Assembly: GCA_020881915.1 (NCBI GenBank)
Contig: JAJFPB010000010.1
Coordinates: 1,178,001-1,242,000 of the forward strand
Direction of reading: 5' to 3'
DNA length: 64,000 bases
Source of the DNA: Paramyrothecium sp. XJ0827
Lineage: Eukaryota; Ascomycota; Sordariomycetes; Hypocreales; Stachybotryaceae
In this document: positions 53,472-64,000 of the stretch, piece by piece
Position numbering within the stretch: position 1 is the stretch's first letter
Layout: each line of letters opens with the position of its first letter
The notes under the pieces: model-generated
What the model was told of the DNA's origin: nothing
The model's database searches: none
What the model saw: only the letters and a program-made list of their open reading frames with translations
Made by a program: the position numbers and the translations under genes

Positions 53472-53940
53472 ATGTTCGCCGGTAACCTTATACCTGTCGT
53501 TCTTGCCACCTTGGCAGCTATGCAAAGTACATCTGTGGCAGCACAAGTGAGCCTGGCCAGAAGGCTTTCACTTAAAGTATTGACCGTCGTTAGATTTTAG
53601 GCTTTGATGAGCCGGATTATCGTGGAAGGTCCACCGAGATAGCAGTTGGAGAAGGGTGCCTGATGATCGAGCCGTAAGCTGGTCTACATCTCGATTCTAT
53701 CATCTCCATATAGAGGATGCTAAATTATCTTCCAGTCAGGCGATGAGATCCATCCTCATGCCTCCCGGGTACAGATGCAATATTCTGTAAGTGTTCAGCT
53801 CCCCAATCTAATTTATGGAGTGGTGGCTCACATGAACTAGGGAGGATTGCGAGTATTTCTCGCAGGCCATTCGATCGAATACTCGGGACATATCTTTAGA
53901 CAGCGTAAAAGAAAACACGATGGAATGTATCGAATACTAA
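53472..53940 (+). CDS. Small secreted protein, 92 aa (4 exons)
   Basis: No long open frame covers it, but four exons join in phase: 53472-53526, 53601-53673, 53736-53786 and 53841-53940, with introns of 74, 62 and 54 nt ending TTTTAG, TTCCAG and ACTAG. The first donor must be GTACAT; a stronger-looking GTGAGC further on would put the rest out of frame. The product has a signal peptide of about 18 residues (LIPVVLATLAAMQS), then a compact mature part with four cysteines (GEGC, PGYRC, LEDC and MEC) and a PPGYRCNILEDCEYF stretch like those in small crystallin-fold-like secreted fungal proteins. Unnamed; candidate effector by size and secretion only. A strong TATA box supports it. Confidence 0.7.
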
Positions 53941-54578
53941 TTAGCCAAGGCTTGCTGGCTCTTTTCGGCTCATGCCATAGCTTCGTAGGCAGCAACAGAA
54001 ACTGGTGAGATTGCATGGACACCATCACATTCGTCTTTTGTTCCTAAGATCAACCATAAAATCACACTTACGAGAAAACCTTCTCCCCAGCCGTGACTTA
54101 CGTAGGTTAGACCGGCCCGGCTATCACGGTCACAATCGTTGAGTGACGCTTTGTGTCTTTCACGTGATTGAACCGTGGCTGCGGAGACGAATGACAAGGG
54201 AGGGGTTTCACCTTCAGAGGCTACATTGAGGCGTTACACCATTGCTCTGTTTCCACAAATCAGATAACTTGAACGATGGTGCTGGTAGGATAGCTGCCTA
54301 GAGGTTCGGCACAAAGTGAAGCCCCGCTGAGTGGCGAGCTGCATGTCTACCAATAACGTCGGTCCCCCAGAATGTTCACCGTATCTTCAATTCTTCCCGT
54401 CGCACTCTTGTCTAAAGCACCTTCATAACAAAGCTGACATATTGCCAGGAAGATCGGACATGAACGCCGCGACCATCCATTACCTACAGTGCAGTATCAC
54501 GTCTCGACTCGATCGCAAGCTTGGGCATTAATTCCAGCTTGTCGTCGCTGCGTTGCGTCAGCTCCGTCAGCTGATAAC
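53941..54578. other. Intergenic, nothing recognised
   Basis: The downstream F-box frame stays open back to 54489, but no ATG precedes 54579. Confidence 0.5.
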
Positions 54579-56441
54579 ATGGCGCTGGATCGCTTACCGC
54601 TCGAAATCCTCGACATCATCGGCGAGACACTTGCTGGTTGTGAACCTCGCAGACAGAGCCTCTTTGCGTTTTCCTTGACGAGCAAAGTTTTTTCTGTCGT
54701 AACAAACAGACAGCGTCTGGCGCACATCTACCTCTCCGTCAGTTACGAGTCGAAGCTCCGCCAGGACATCGAACAATGGCACCAAATACTACAGAATGGG
54801 GATCGCTATAGTTTTGTTCGACTGATCAAGGTAACGGGCTACCTGCAGCTTGTAGAACCAGAGGAGAACGAAGAGTCCAATGACAGACCTTTGGACGTGG
54901 AAGGAAGTCATGGCGATGATGAAACGTGCGATTATCCCTTTGATCCTAGCAAGCGGCCCGCCAGGGCCACCCGTCTTGACTTGAAGCTTCGTCAACTTAC
55001 AGTCGAGGAGAAAGAGAAGCACTTATCGGCTTGGTTGCCGCTTGCGCAATTTATATTCAAGCTGCCTCGATTGGTAGATTTCATTCACGGGTGTGCTGAT
55101 CAACTCTCGCCCAATATATTAGTAGCATTACAACAACATGCTCCTCAGAGTCGTCTTCACATGCATACGTTCAGCCTGCGGAGCTTTATCCTGACGGAAA
55201 ATGGGGACAGCGGCTTCATGGACCCGGATGAAGTTGACATTGCCACCTCGCCGTGTCTGCACAGCATTTTCGCGCAACACACTGGCGTCTACAACACGCC
55301 GTTGAGGAGGGCAGGGCGGTTGATTGTCAGACACATGGCGGCGGGACTGGCGCCAAGATTGACTCATATCCACGCGGCACGTTGGAGCCAAGCTTCCTTA
55401 AAGGAGCTCGGATCCCAAGCACGACTTTTCCGGAATACAAGGCCAACAATCAGGATCCCGCTGCAAGATTTACGGGGGAGTAGTGCTCGGATGAACAGTC
55501 TGCGCAGTCTTTCTATGGTGGGACCGGACACCTTACAATCGTGGAGACTCTGCGCACTGTTTGATAACTTGCGGTCCCTTCAGCTGGCATATCATGGAAT
55601 GCAGGATAACTTGGCGGAGTTGGCAACCATGGGTCGCTCTTGCATGCTTCCGTCTCTAAGGACACTGGAGATTGTGACGGTTGCGCTGAACGACAGCAAC
55701 TACGCTGCCTTGGATCGTGCCACGGGCTCGGCGATTCGATCAATGCCGCCCCTTCTGGCTCTCAGCCTGCAAGGTGCTATTGCCGAGGAGACATTTGATG
55801 CAGTTCTCAGCCAACACGGAAAAACATTGGAATCCCTCATATTTCGGCCTAAGAATCCTCGTAACGAAGCAAAACAGTACTTTGGCGTAGGGTTCACGCT
55901 GTCGTGCCCTCGTGCGGCGGACCTGGTGCTGCGATGTCCACGGCTTGAATACGTTGCGGCCGTGACAAATCAGACTTGTTTGGAGGATGATGAGGGCAAA
56001 TTATTCCGAATCCTCGGAAGGTTGCGTCTTAGAAAGTTAGGACTCCTTCTTGAATATCCGTATGCTGAAGACCCATGGTCTATTCTGAATGCAGGTCAGC
56101 AGAATCCATCGCCTTTGGAGATTCACCGCGACACTGCAGATGCTGCGCCTGCCTTTCCTCCCGTGTCAAACTTTTCTGACGCTGGTACAATCATTGACGC
56201 CTCTTCAGTCGTCAAGCTTTTTGAGGACATGACAAATGTGTGTCACAACGATGCAATGGAATGTCTTACGCTGTGCTACCGGAGAGTTCGGGGTCATGAC
56301 AGCCGGCATCTTAATATCACAGAGCAGATTGTTCTTCTTCGAAACAAAAGTCTGTTTGCTGGCCAATCTTGGGTCGTAACGAGGGATGTGCATGGGAGTA
56401 TCACTGCTAAAGGTAAGCCCAAGAGCAATCAGTTTCCATAG
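54579..56441 (+). CDS. F-box domain protein, LRR-like body, 620 aa
   Basis: Intronless. The first in-frame ATG is at 54579 and starts right at the F-box (MALDRLPLEILDIIGETL, with LFAFSLTSKVFSVV following). The body contains spaced leucine-rich segments such as MNSLRSLSMVGPDTL, LFDNLRSLQLAYHGM, LPSLRTLEIVTVAL, MPPLLALSLQGAI and RLRLRKLGLLLEYP, which fit degenerate leucine-rich repeats in the middle third. An acidic, low-complexity part (EPEENEESNDRPLD) lies near residue 90. It is expected to be an SCF substrate adaptor; target unknown. Fungal F-box/LRR proteins of this size are common and fast evolving. Confidence 0.87.
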   Translation: MALDRLPLEILDIIGETLAGCEPRRQSLFAFSLTSKVFSVVTNRQRLAHIYLSVSYESKLRQDIEQWHQILQNGDRYSFVRLIKVTGYLQLVEPEENEESNDRPLDVEGSHGDDETCDYPFDPSKRPARATRLDLKLRQLTVEEKEKHLSAWLPLAQFIFKLPRLVDFIHGCADQLSPNILVALQQHAPQSRLHMHTFSLRSFILTENGDSGFMDPDEVDIATSPCLHSIFAQHTGVYNTPLRRAGRLIVRHMAAGLAPRLTHIHAARWSQASLKELGSQARLFRNTRPTIRIPLQDLRGSSARMNSLRSLSMVGPDTLQSWRLCALFDNLRSLQLAYHGMQDNLAELATMGRSCMLPSLRTLEIVTVALNDSNYAALDRATGSAIRSMPPLLALSLQGAIAEETFDAVLSQHGKTLESLIFRPKNPRNEAKQYFGVGFTLSCPRAADLVLRCPRLEYVAAVTNQTCLEDDEGKLFRILGRLRLRKLGLLLEYPYAEDPWSILNAGQQNPSPLEIHRDTADAAPAFPPVSNFSDAGTIIDASSVVKLFEDMTNVCHNDAMECLTLCYRRVRGHDSRHLNITEQIVLLRNKSLFAGQSWVVTRDVHGSITAKGKPKSNQFP

Positions 56442-57650
56442 ACAACATTTCCAACGGAAGCTAAGGGACATACTATCAACAGAGGATAGCAGCAGAAGAT
56501 CAGCGTTACTACATTGGTGAAAACACCTGGGGACGATGTGGCTATGAGCGGCAATGTCCATAAAACGACAGATTGTATTCGGGTTTGAAATGAACACAGA
56601 CCAACTAAAGGCACGAGTTTCTCACGTTTATCTCTATTCTACAACGAACCATGACGGGCTCTGTCAATTCAGACATATTTTGCAGAATAAAAATGAGTCA
56701 CCGCAATCAGTACGACCGGAAAATCGACTCGACCAATTCTATCATTACTGCAGGGTGTGATAATTTTGCTACCCAAATGTGGATGAAGGAACTCTGCATG
56801 ATGAAGGTGCAATTTGGAGCTGATTCAAAGAAGCTTCCAATTTACCACTCCCAAATATGGGAGCCCACTAATGTAACCATTCCACGGAATGATGGGCTGC
56901 GCATCATCACGACTTCGAGCACAACCCGATTCCCCAACCTTTGCAGGAGGACAGCAAGCTAGACATTGGTCGCACAGAGGATACAGACATGAATGTTGTC
57001 GAACGTCTAATAAATATGTAAATGGTAGCCCATTGAATCCGACTGAAATCACTAGAAGCTCCAATGACCACAGAAAAGCTCTGCTTTCTCCGAAGCTGGT
57101 GTAGAAGCGGGAGTGAGGGCAGCATCAGAACGCATATACTTGACATTTCCCCTACTCGCAGAAAAAATTTCCTCAAAATCTTGCAGTAAAAAGGCGTAAA
57201 GTGGTTGGGATATACTCTTCACCTTCTATATTCTTACGTTGACGCACCTCGTGTGCGCCTCAACGGCCTCCCCCAGCTTTTCATATTGAGCCACTTGCTA
57301 AAGTTTGCAATCTCGAGGATAGAATTTTCAACATTTACTCCAAATGCTGCATCCGAGGGTGCCTCTGCTTTATATAGATTATCGTTTCGAGTATGTTTGA
57401 ATGGCTCTGCCTCTGCCCAGTGTCTGTCTCAGCAAAAATGAAGCGGACTTCATCCCCAACGTCATCGCCAATGGAACAAAAGAGCGAATGTGACAGAAAA
57501 ATGTGCGACCAATAAGATTCTGTACAACTCATGCTGTGTCAGAACTTATCTTGCGACCCTGATTTGGGTCCCTTGATGGTTGCTTCCGGACACCTTGATG
57601 TCCACCACATTGACCGACTCCAAAAGGAATGAGATCATGATGGGCTATTT
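56442..57650. other. Intergenic, 1.2 kb, nothing recognised
   Basis: AT-rich; open frames of up to about 100 codons overlap on both strands without features. Confidence 0.5.
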
Positions 57651-57657
57651 TATAAAT
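57651..57657 (+). promoter_or_regulatory. TATA box of the CobW/ZNG1-type gene
   Basis: TATAAAT lies 108-114 bases before the ATG at 57765. Confidence 0.4.
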
Positions 57658-57764
57658 GGCAGACGAGTGCCACGTTTCATTCCTCCAACGACTTACCCTT
57701 AATCGCCATTGCATTGCCTACTCGTCCACTACTGACCTATAGCCTCTTTCGACATTTAGACAAT

Positions 57765-59850
57765 ATGCCTCCTACTCGGTCCAAGCCCAAGTCAAAGTCC
57801 AAAGCTGACCGGCGTTCCGCCACGACAAAACCACCCAAAGCCCTCCCAGTCACGTTGCTATCTGGATTTCTCGTGAGTAAATTCGAATACAATATTCTTT
57901 CTCATTGACTGACGTTCGTGGAGGGCGCCGGGAAAACCACTTTACTGCAGCACATTCTGCGAAACAATCACGGTCTTCGAATTGCTGTCATAGTCAATGA
58001 CATCGGAGCGTATGGGCATTGCATTCCCACCTTAATCTCTCTTGACTAACAATTTCAGCATCAATGTGGACGCATCATTAATCGAGAAGACGCACCACAT
58101 AACGAAGACCGAAGATAAGGTTATCGCTCTGTCTAATGGATGTATCTGCTGCACCCTTCGGGGAGACCTCCTCGAAGAACTCGTGAGGCTGTCACAGTTA
58201 GCCCAATTCGACTACATCATCATTGAGAGCAGTGGAATCAGCGAGCCAGAACAGGTGGCGGAAACATTCGACGCTAGGCTTGCGGAGCAAATGGACAGCT
58301 TGTCCGGGGCTGCTGGGGATGCTCTGGATGAAGATATGCTCAAGGTTTTGAAGCAGGTGTAAGTACCACTGCTCGTCTAACTTTTTTTTCTTCTTTTTTC
58401 TTTCTTCTTTTTTTGGAAATACATTAACAATCAGAAGTAAGGATGCCGGCGGTCTCGAGAAATTCGCGCGACTGGATACCACCGTTACTGTCATCGATGC
58501 ATTCACCATGCTGCATGACTTCGATACCGACCATTTGTTGTCTTCGCGCAGAGATGATGTGACCCCCGAGGATGAGCGAACGGTTTCCGATCTCATGGTC
58601 GACCAAATTGAGTTCGCGGACGTCATAATTCTCAACAAGATTGACATGGTATGCTTCGTTCTTGCATATTACCCACATCGACACTAACCATGTCCTACAG
58701 GTTGATTCGGCTAAGAGGAATCGAATCACCAACCTCATCAAGAAGCTCAACCACCGGGCCAAGATCCTCGAGTCCGATCATGGCAAGATTAATGTCAAGG
58801 AAATTGTCAACACAGGCCTTTTCAACCTCCAGGTTGCCCAGACCGGATATGGATGGCTGCAAGACTTACACGCGATGACTGTGCGGGAGGCATGTGGACC
58901 CACCCGATGGACTGAAGAGAAACTTAAGATTATTAACATTCAATTTACAGGTCAATGGGCGCAAAGTTATCACTCCGAAGCCCGAGACCGAGGAGTATAA
59001 CGTTCAAAGTTTTATCTACTCTCAACGTCGCCCATTCCATCCCCTTCGCTTGTGGGCGTTGGTATATGACAAATTCATCTTGCAGATGGAGCATTTGGAG
59101 GATGAGGATGAGGATGATGATGAGGATGATGATGATGAGGACGATGAGATGGATGTTGACGACGATGGCTCTGACCTCGTCGTTGTGGACGCTGCGGAAT
59201 GTGATGGCAAGTCCGTCCGGTCGGAGACGAATGATGCAACAACTCCCCCGAGATCACAGTCTACGGTGCCTTCAAGTCCACCGAGTGCTCGTTCGGAGAG
59301 TGGCAAGCTCACCGCCCCAGCCGATGATGATCTCAGCACGCCCCCAAATGAGATAATTCTCCAGAACAAGCGAAGCCATCCCATATTCGCTCGCTTGTTC
59401 CGCTCCAAGGGCGAGTACTTCCTCGCAACCCGGCCTCACCGTGCAGGCGAGTGGTCTCAGGCGGGCGCAATGCTCACTTTGACTGGCGGACGCCCATGGT
59501 TCTGTACCTTACCGCCTGAGCAGTATACCACTGGTGACGACAAGATCGATAGTCTTGTTCAGCACGATATCTCCAAGGGTGGCGAATGGGGTGATCGGCG
59601 ACAGGAACTGGTATTCATCGGGGAAAATCTCCAACACCAAAAGCTTGGAGATCTGCTAAATGAGTGCCTATTGAATGACGATGAGTATGCGAACTGGGAA
59701 CGGGTCATGAGAGATACCAGTCTGGACGATGAGGCAAAGAAAGAAGCTTTGGAGGCCTTGTTTGAGGATGGATTTCCCGAATGGCCGGGTGACGATGACC
59801 ATGACCATGATCACGATCATGAGCAGATTGAGATTGAAGAGGTTTCATAG
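57765..59850 (+). CDS. ZNG1/CobW-type zinc GTP metallochaperone, 598 aa (6 exons)
   Basis: Exons 57765-57872, 57924-58009, 58059-58358, 58435-58648, 58701-58889 and 58951-59850 join in phase. The fifth intron (58890-58950) begins with GC (GCATGT) and ends TTACAG; no GT alternative keeps the frame. The spliced protein has a G1 loop GAGKTTLL split from TLLSGFL by intron 1, the metal-binding GCICC motif ([15 protein letters not shown]), [11 protein letters not shown], and NKIDM. The C-terminal domain ([36 protein letters not shown]) is the CobW_C fold, interrupted by an acidic Asp/Glu-Ser insert of about 100 residues. [11 protein letters not shown] tail near the end can bind metal. ZNG1 proteins hand zinc to methionine aminopeptidase using GTP. 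The insert makes it larger than the usual 400-residue size. Confidence 0.95.
59098..59150 (+). repeat. Acidic GAT/GAG trinucleotide tract
   Basis: Near-continuous GATGAGGATGAT repeats encode an Asp/Glu run in the insert of the ZNG1-type protein, prone to length change in steps of three. Confidence 0.75.
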
Positions 59851-59999
59851 CATATGTATTTATAAGGATACTGGTGCTATAGAACAGATGCTAGCTCATT
59901 TTCAGTCGTCCAAAAAGAACGCCACAAGTGCATGATGCGGCGTCCCCCGCTGAGTAGAGTATACAGTCGAGCTTCCCAATATATAGTACACCGTTTTGA

Positions 60000-61411
60000 T
60001 CAATTGATGGCCTTCTCAGATTCGTAGAAGCCGGACTTTTGCGTTAACTCTGGAGTCATTACGACGGTTTCTTCTGAGATGCTGCCGCTTGATCGTTCGA
60101 GTTTTTCTGTGTTTTGAGTTTCAATTTTCTTGTAAAGCCAGTAAGAGGCTACCAGAACAAGCAATGCAGCCAGGTATGTCATGGCAGCAAATAGGCTGAG
60201 GCCCGCATAGCCCCCCTTGGACTTTTCCTCGATAACACCAGCAACGGGAGGGCCAAGCAAAAAGCCGATTCCTGCCAGGACTCCACCCATACCAAGACGT
60301 GTTCCCACGACGCTCACGTCAGGGGATATAACGAGTAGTGCTGACGGAACAAGAGACATTACTCCGCCAGTCAAAAAGCCATAGACAATAACAAAAGCGA
60401 TTATGCCCGCTAGGTTGTGAATGACAATCCATGTGAGGAGAAGGATGAAAGAGAATGCTATGGAGACCTGCCAAACACGGAAGGAATTGGAGTACATTGC
60501 AATGAGACCAAGCAGCACTCTTCCAAAAATCGAGGACGCGTTCAAGGCTGCAAGCAGATAGCTCCCGAATGCCTCGGGGAGATCCAGGCGCCCATGTATG
60601 AAAGCGGGAAGATAGAAGAATGGGATATCGACGCCCAGCCACAGCAACAGCATTGATACGGCGAAAAGCAGGAACGGATAATCCCGGAATGCGGTCTTGT
60701 CGAAAAGCCCAGAACTTTCCGCAGATGCTAGTTGTGGCCGGGCCTGAATCAAAAAGCATGAGATGAGTAGCAGACCCCCATTCAGACACGCAAAGACACG
60801 GCAAGTCCATGCAAATCCAAGCTCATCCGTGACTGCACGAAAGAGTAGAGGGTAGACGATACCTCCGATGCTACCACCAGTAGCGCTCAGGCCTGTAGCA
60901 AGTGGCTGTCGGGTCGAGAAATATGAGGCGACAATAGCGAGGCTGGGCACGTAAAAGAGGCCACCTCCCAATCCAACACAAACTCCAAGTGACAAAAAGG
61001 TGGCCCAATATGTGGTGGCGAAGCTTGCAGCAACCAGCCCCAGGACATTGAGAAATAATCCACAGTAAAGTAGTGGCTTGACGTATCCGAAGTCATAAAG
61101 GCGTCCACTGATTAGGCCGACAGCATCGAACAAGAATCCTTGGGTGGTACCAATCCAGGCTATTGTCGACGGTGAGTAGGCTGAGAGGACATTTTCATGG
61201 TAATAACTTTGAAAGACGCCAAATGTATTGCCAAGGCCCCTATAATAGCAAATGTTAGCCGGCTTGATGTTCGGAGGTTCTCGGGGTTATACCCAGAAGT
61301 AGAGATATGAACTTACAGGGAGCACATTGCCATGAAGAAGCTCGCAATTACTTGGCGCCATGCCAACCAACCTCCATCTGGTGGACCATAAGGCTTTCTC
61401 TCTGTGGACAT
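60000..61411 (-). CDS. MCT-type MFS transporter (monocarboxylate porter family), 444 aa (2 exons)
   Basis: Exons 61317-61411 and 60000-61239 on the minus strand join in phase across a 77-nt intron (GTAAGT...TTATAG). The N-terminus reads PYGPPDGGWLAWRQVIASFF, the PDGGWGW-type signature of monocarboxylate porters, then GLGNTFGVFQSYYHENVLS. Twelve helices follow, with ISGRLYDFGYVKPLL in the loop after helix 2 and GLSATGGSIGGIVYPLL in helix 5. Fungal members of this group move monocarboxylates, riboflavin or other small acids; the substrate here is unknown. Short tail rich in Glu, Ser and Thr. It converges with the ZNG1-type gene at a distance of 149 bp. Confidence 0.93.
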
Positions 61412-64000
61412 GATGGGCCAATATCGGCAGGGAAACAAATCTCATAAATTATGTTGCTTTTTTAGAAAAGAAAGAGAAAGACGGAACAGTTATCTCGACA
61501 CTTCGCTACTATTGTATTGTTCTATAGCTTGGTCAGTGCAGAGTGGCATCACCCAAGGCCACGGGTTTTCCTCAAATGCCTGCAAAGAACGGATGACCGG
61601 CACATTTGACGTGGTGTTTCCTTTAGTAAATGAATTTCCGAGAAGGGATGAACATGAAGGAATCCTGTTGTGATCGGACGTGGCTGGTGATGAGCATCTG
61701 ACGGCAAACTGGAATCTGACTGACGGTTGCTGTGCAACATGACACTAAGGTCAGACATCGTGAATCATAAATTGGACGAGTAATCGGACACTCGCGTTAA
61801 TTCCAAGACACGAAAATTCTTGCTGGCTGTGTTATTTATACCTGATCCCTTTGATTATCGGATTGCCGGCCGTTTTCTATTTTGTTTTTCTCGCCAGCGG
61901 CTTCCTCGGTGGCAAGTGTACGTCAATCACTTTACGGAGCGGAGTTGATGCAGCACTTCTAACAAACTCTCGGAAAGATCGTCAAGGCCGGTTCGCCCGT
62001 GTTTCTACGTGTGATTGCATTCACAACATTCACAACAAAGATGCCCTGAATTCGCTGACTCGTACCCTTGGAGACAGGGAGGCCCAGTCACGATGTCTAG
62101 AACCATTTCGCTATGCCTTATCTGATACCAGAGGCACTGCTTAATGGTAAGTTATTCGGTATTTGATCGACTGTACAGATTAGTAAGTCTATGACTTCAT
62201 CAAAGAAAGAGAAAACCTTGTGGAGGCAAGAAGTTTGAAGATTTCGACTTGTATTTTGTCAGAAGCATCTTCGATCTTTAAGATTGAAGGCATGTCATCG
62301 TCAAAACCTGATAACGCTGTTGACGATGACTGGCCCAGCTCTAATTCTCAATTCCTACGAAGTTCAGCGAATCTCAGTAGTAGCTTTCTGATAACAGAAG
62401 TTGCGTCAGGGTTTGGGTTCACTTGCATGTTCACGTTCCCACATTTCTGCCACAATGTTACAAGCGAAAGACTCTTCTCGATGCGACCTCTGCCCAACTG
62501 CCATAGGCTCATGACCTTGAGCGGTCATCTGTGAAGGATCATCTACATGTCGTTGTTCTCCAGAAAACTTTTTCGGAAGCCATTGAGACAGCATGTTTGA
62601 CTTCCCCGTTCATGGCCCCTCCACATACCGTGTCTCTGACGAAGCTCCAGCCATGTTTTGGCATGTGTCAGGGCCCTGTCTTCGCCCCCGAGTCCAATTA
62701 GATCGTCAGGCTTGCATCGGCACAGACACCCGTCAATTGCGGCTTCATAATAGGGCTAGACTTTTGAATCTGGTGCCAGGCGTATGATATTTTCAAGGAA
62801 GCTTCCTCATCTGCACGATGAGACAAAATCTGATCGGCATGACTCTGATGCTGATCATGTCCACCACATGGGGACTGTATGTCTGGTTTCAAATATTTTA
62901 GCCGAATGAAGTTATACTATGGGGCATGGCATCAAGTCTTTGCCTGATTCATGACGCATATGGCTGTATCCTAACTTCATCTCGGGCTAGAGGTCCTTTT
63001 CCTGTGATAGGGTATTGTGCATCTTGCAACCACTACATATCTGGACAATCCAAGGGAAGACATCCGGCATCCGCCCTGAAAATGCTTCTTTCCATATATA
63101 AACATTTATGTTTCAGTGTGAGAAGAGCTGTTGTGGTTGGTATTGAAAGAGTGGAGTAGGAAATTAGTTGACAGCAAGTGGAGACGGCGTTAAGGCCTTG
63201 CCGGGGCGATGATCTTTCGGAAACCAAACAAATTCCTAAGCCGTCGGCCGTGGGTTTCCCCAAGCCATGTATTCTCGGGGTAGAAAGCCGAAGGCACTAA
63301 CTTGAATAGGTGATTCGGCGTCTCATATAGCCTTGCGGATATTGGGGAATGAGACGCCACGTGGTCTTCTATCATATGTCGTTCTATGCTGTTATCGAAT
63401 TTGCAAAACTTCCCGTTATTGAATGGGTAATGCGTAGCCTACGAGTCTTACGAGTGTGGTCTAGATGGTACAATTTCAGCTGATCAGGTTTGCAAGTCGT
63501 TTTTCGATTTGCTAGGTTGACACTGTATACTGCCTATGAACGATACTATCCTTGTGTAAATTGCGAGCTGGTATGTGGATCTTTACATCATGAACATCCA
63601 AATGTGTCCAGGACCAAGCGGGAGTTTGCTTTCCATGTATGTCTCTTGTCGACTACTGTAAGTTGTAAGCGGGCCTCTGCGAAGCTCAGTGAAGGGCTGA
63701 TGCTTTTCTGGCCAAGGGCTCAGGGCCGGCCAACAACCATCCGGCTCTCCGACCAACAATGAGCGCAAATATTTACAATTTGACTTCAAGGTGTGCACTT
63801 AGGACCCTCCGCCCACATATACTTGGGGCCATTTTCTCAAAGTCTCGCCCATAACATAGCCACTCAAGTCGGGATATAGCTTGCTCTACAACAGAATCAG
63901 CACACTTCATTGTCCCTAGATCGAAGGAGTTGTGCATCTTACCGTGTCATAAGCGCATGTGGCTTCCTGGCCACCATAAGAGCTTTCTACCGCAGTCTCC
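61412..64000. other. Trailing 2.6-kb stretch with no supported gene
   Basis: Start of this stretch is the promoter of the MCT-type gene. Frames at 61851-62144 (hydrophobic start but no ATG), 62220-62534 and 63490-63762 have no motif or splice support. A tRNA-like but non-pairing segment is at 63453-63524 (see rejected items). Confidence 0.5.

Noticed and set aside
63453..63524. Segment resembling a tRNA (TGTGGTCTAGATGGTA..., TTCGATT) with partly pairing ends
   Set aside because: The ends pair (AGTGT/ACACT) and length is 72 nt, but neither the T-arm nor the anticodon arm forms a stem, so it is at best a decayed remnant.
1..64000. CRISPR arrays, integrated virus or intact transposon
   Set aside because: No regularly spaced repeats, terminal inverted repeats, transposase, reverse transcriptase or capsid-like frames were seen.

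Overview
This window looks like nuclear DNA of a filamentous ascomycete, most likely a Sordariomycete. The evidence is direct: many genes carry short GT-AG introns (about 50 to 80 nt) with CT-A-AC/CTGAC-type branch sites, the two tRNAs are of eukaryotic nuclear type (one with an intron), and the families are typical of Pezizomycotina (HET domain, PalA/Rim20, Zn2Cys6 regulator, AA11 LPMO, MRE11 with a long disordered tail, MCH1, tannase). I do not assign a genus. Genes are spaced and on both strands.

Region by region. 1-16 kb is accessory-like: a tiny 10-cysteine secreted protein, a possible 60-residue protein, two diverged tandem F-box/ankyrin genes (the second broken by two in-frame stops), a GH43 glycosidase, and a 797-residue subtilase whose whole architecture is that of plant cucumisin-type (SBT) proteases. 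16-25 kb holds a HET-domain gene and then a compact set that looks like a sugar-utilisation cluster: a lactose-permease-type MFS transporter, a divergently transcribed Zn2Cys6 regulator, and a cytosolic GH35-type beta-galactosidase-like enzyme. 25-47 kb is mostly conserved core: tRNA-Gly, PalA/Rim20 (pH sensing), an MDR oxidoreductase, tRNA-Asp, a gene-poor 2.5 kb, a highly expressed AA11-type LPMO with an Ala-Pro linker, MRE11, MCH1, an F-box protein with an ATGA-overlapping uORF, a double OB-fold protein sharing a promoter with a HAL2/MET22-type nucleotidase, and an NAD-dependent epimerase. 47-64 kb holds a possible unrecognised three-exon gene, a secreted tannase/feruloyl esterase, an EamA transporter, a four-exon small secreted protein, an F-box protein, a ZNG1/CobW-type GTPase with a GC-AG intron, an MCT-type MFS transporter, and 2.6 kb with no convincing gene.

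Together the accessory genes (secreted protease, GH43, tannase, AA11, small secreted proteins, galactoside cluster) suggest a fungus that meets plant material or a living host. The clearest unusual signals are the plant-like subtilase, the galactoside cluster, the stop-interrupted ankyrin gene and two small secreted multi-exon genes that simple ORF reading misses. Exon joins given here were worked out by hand from splice signals and reading phase; no database search was possible.
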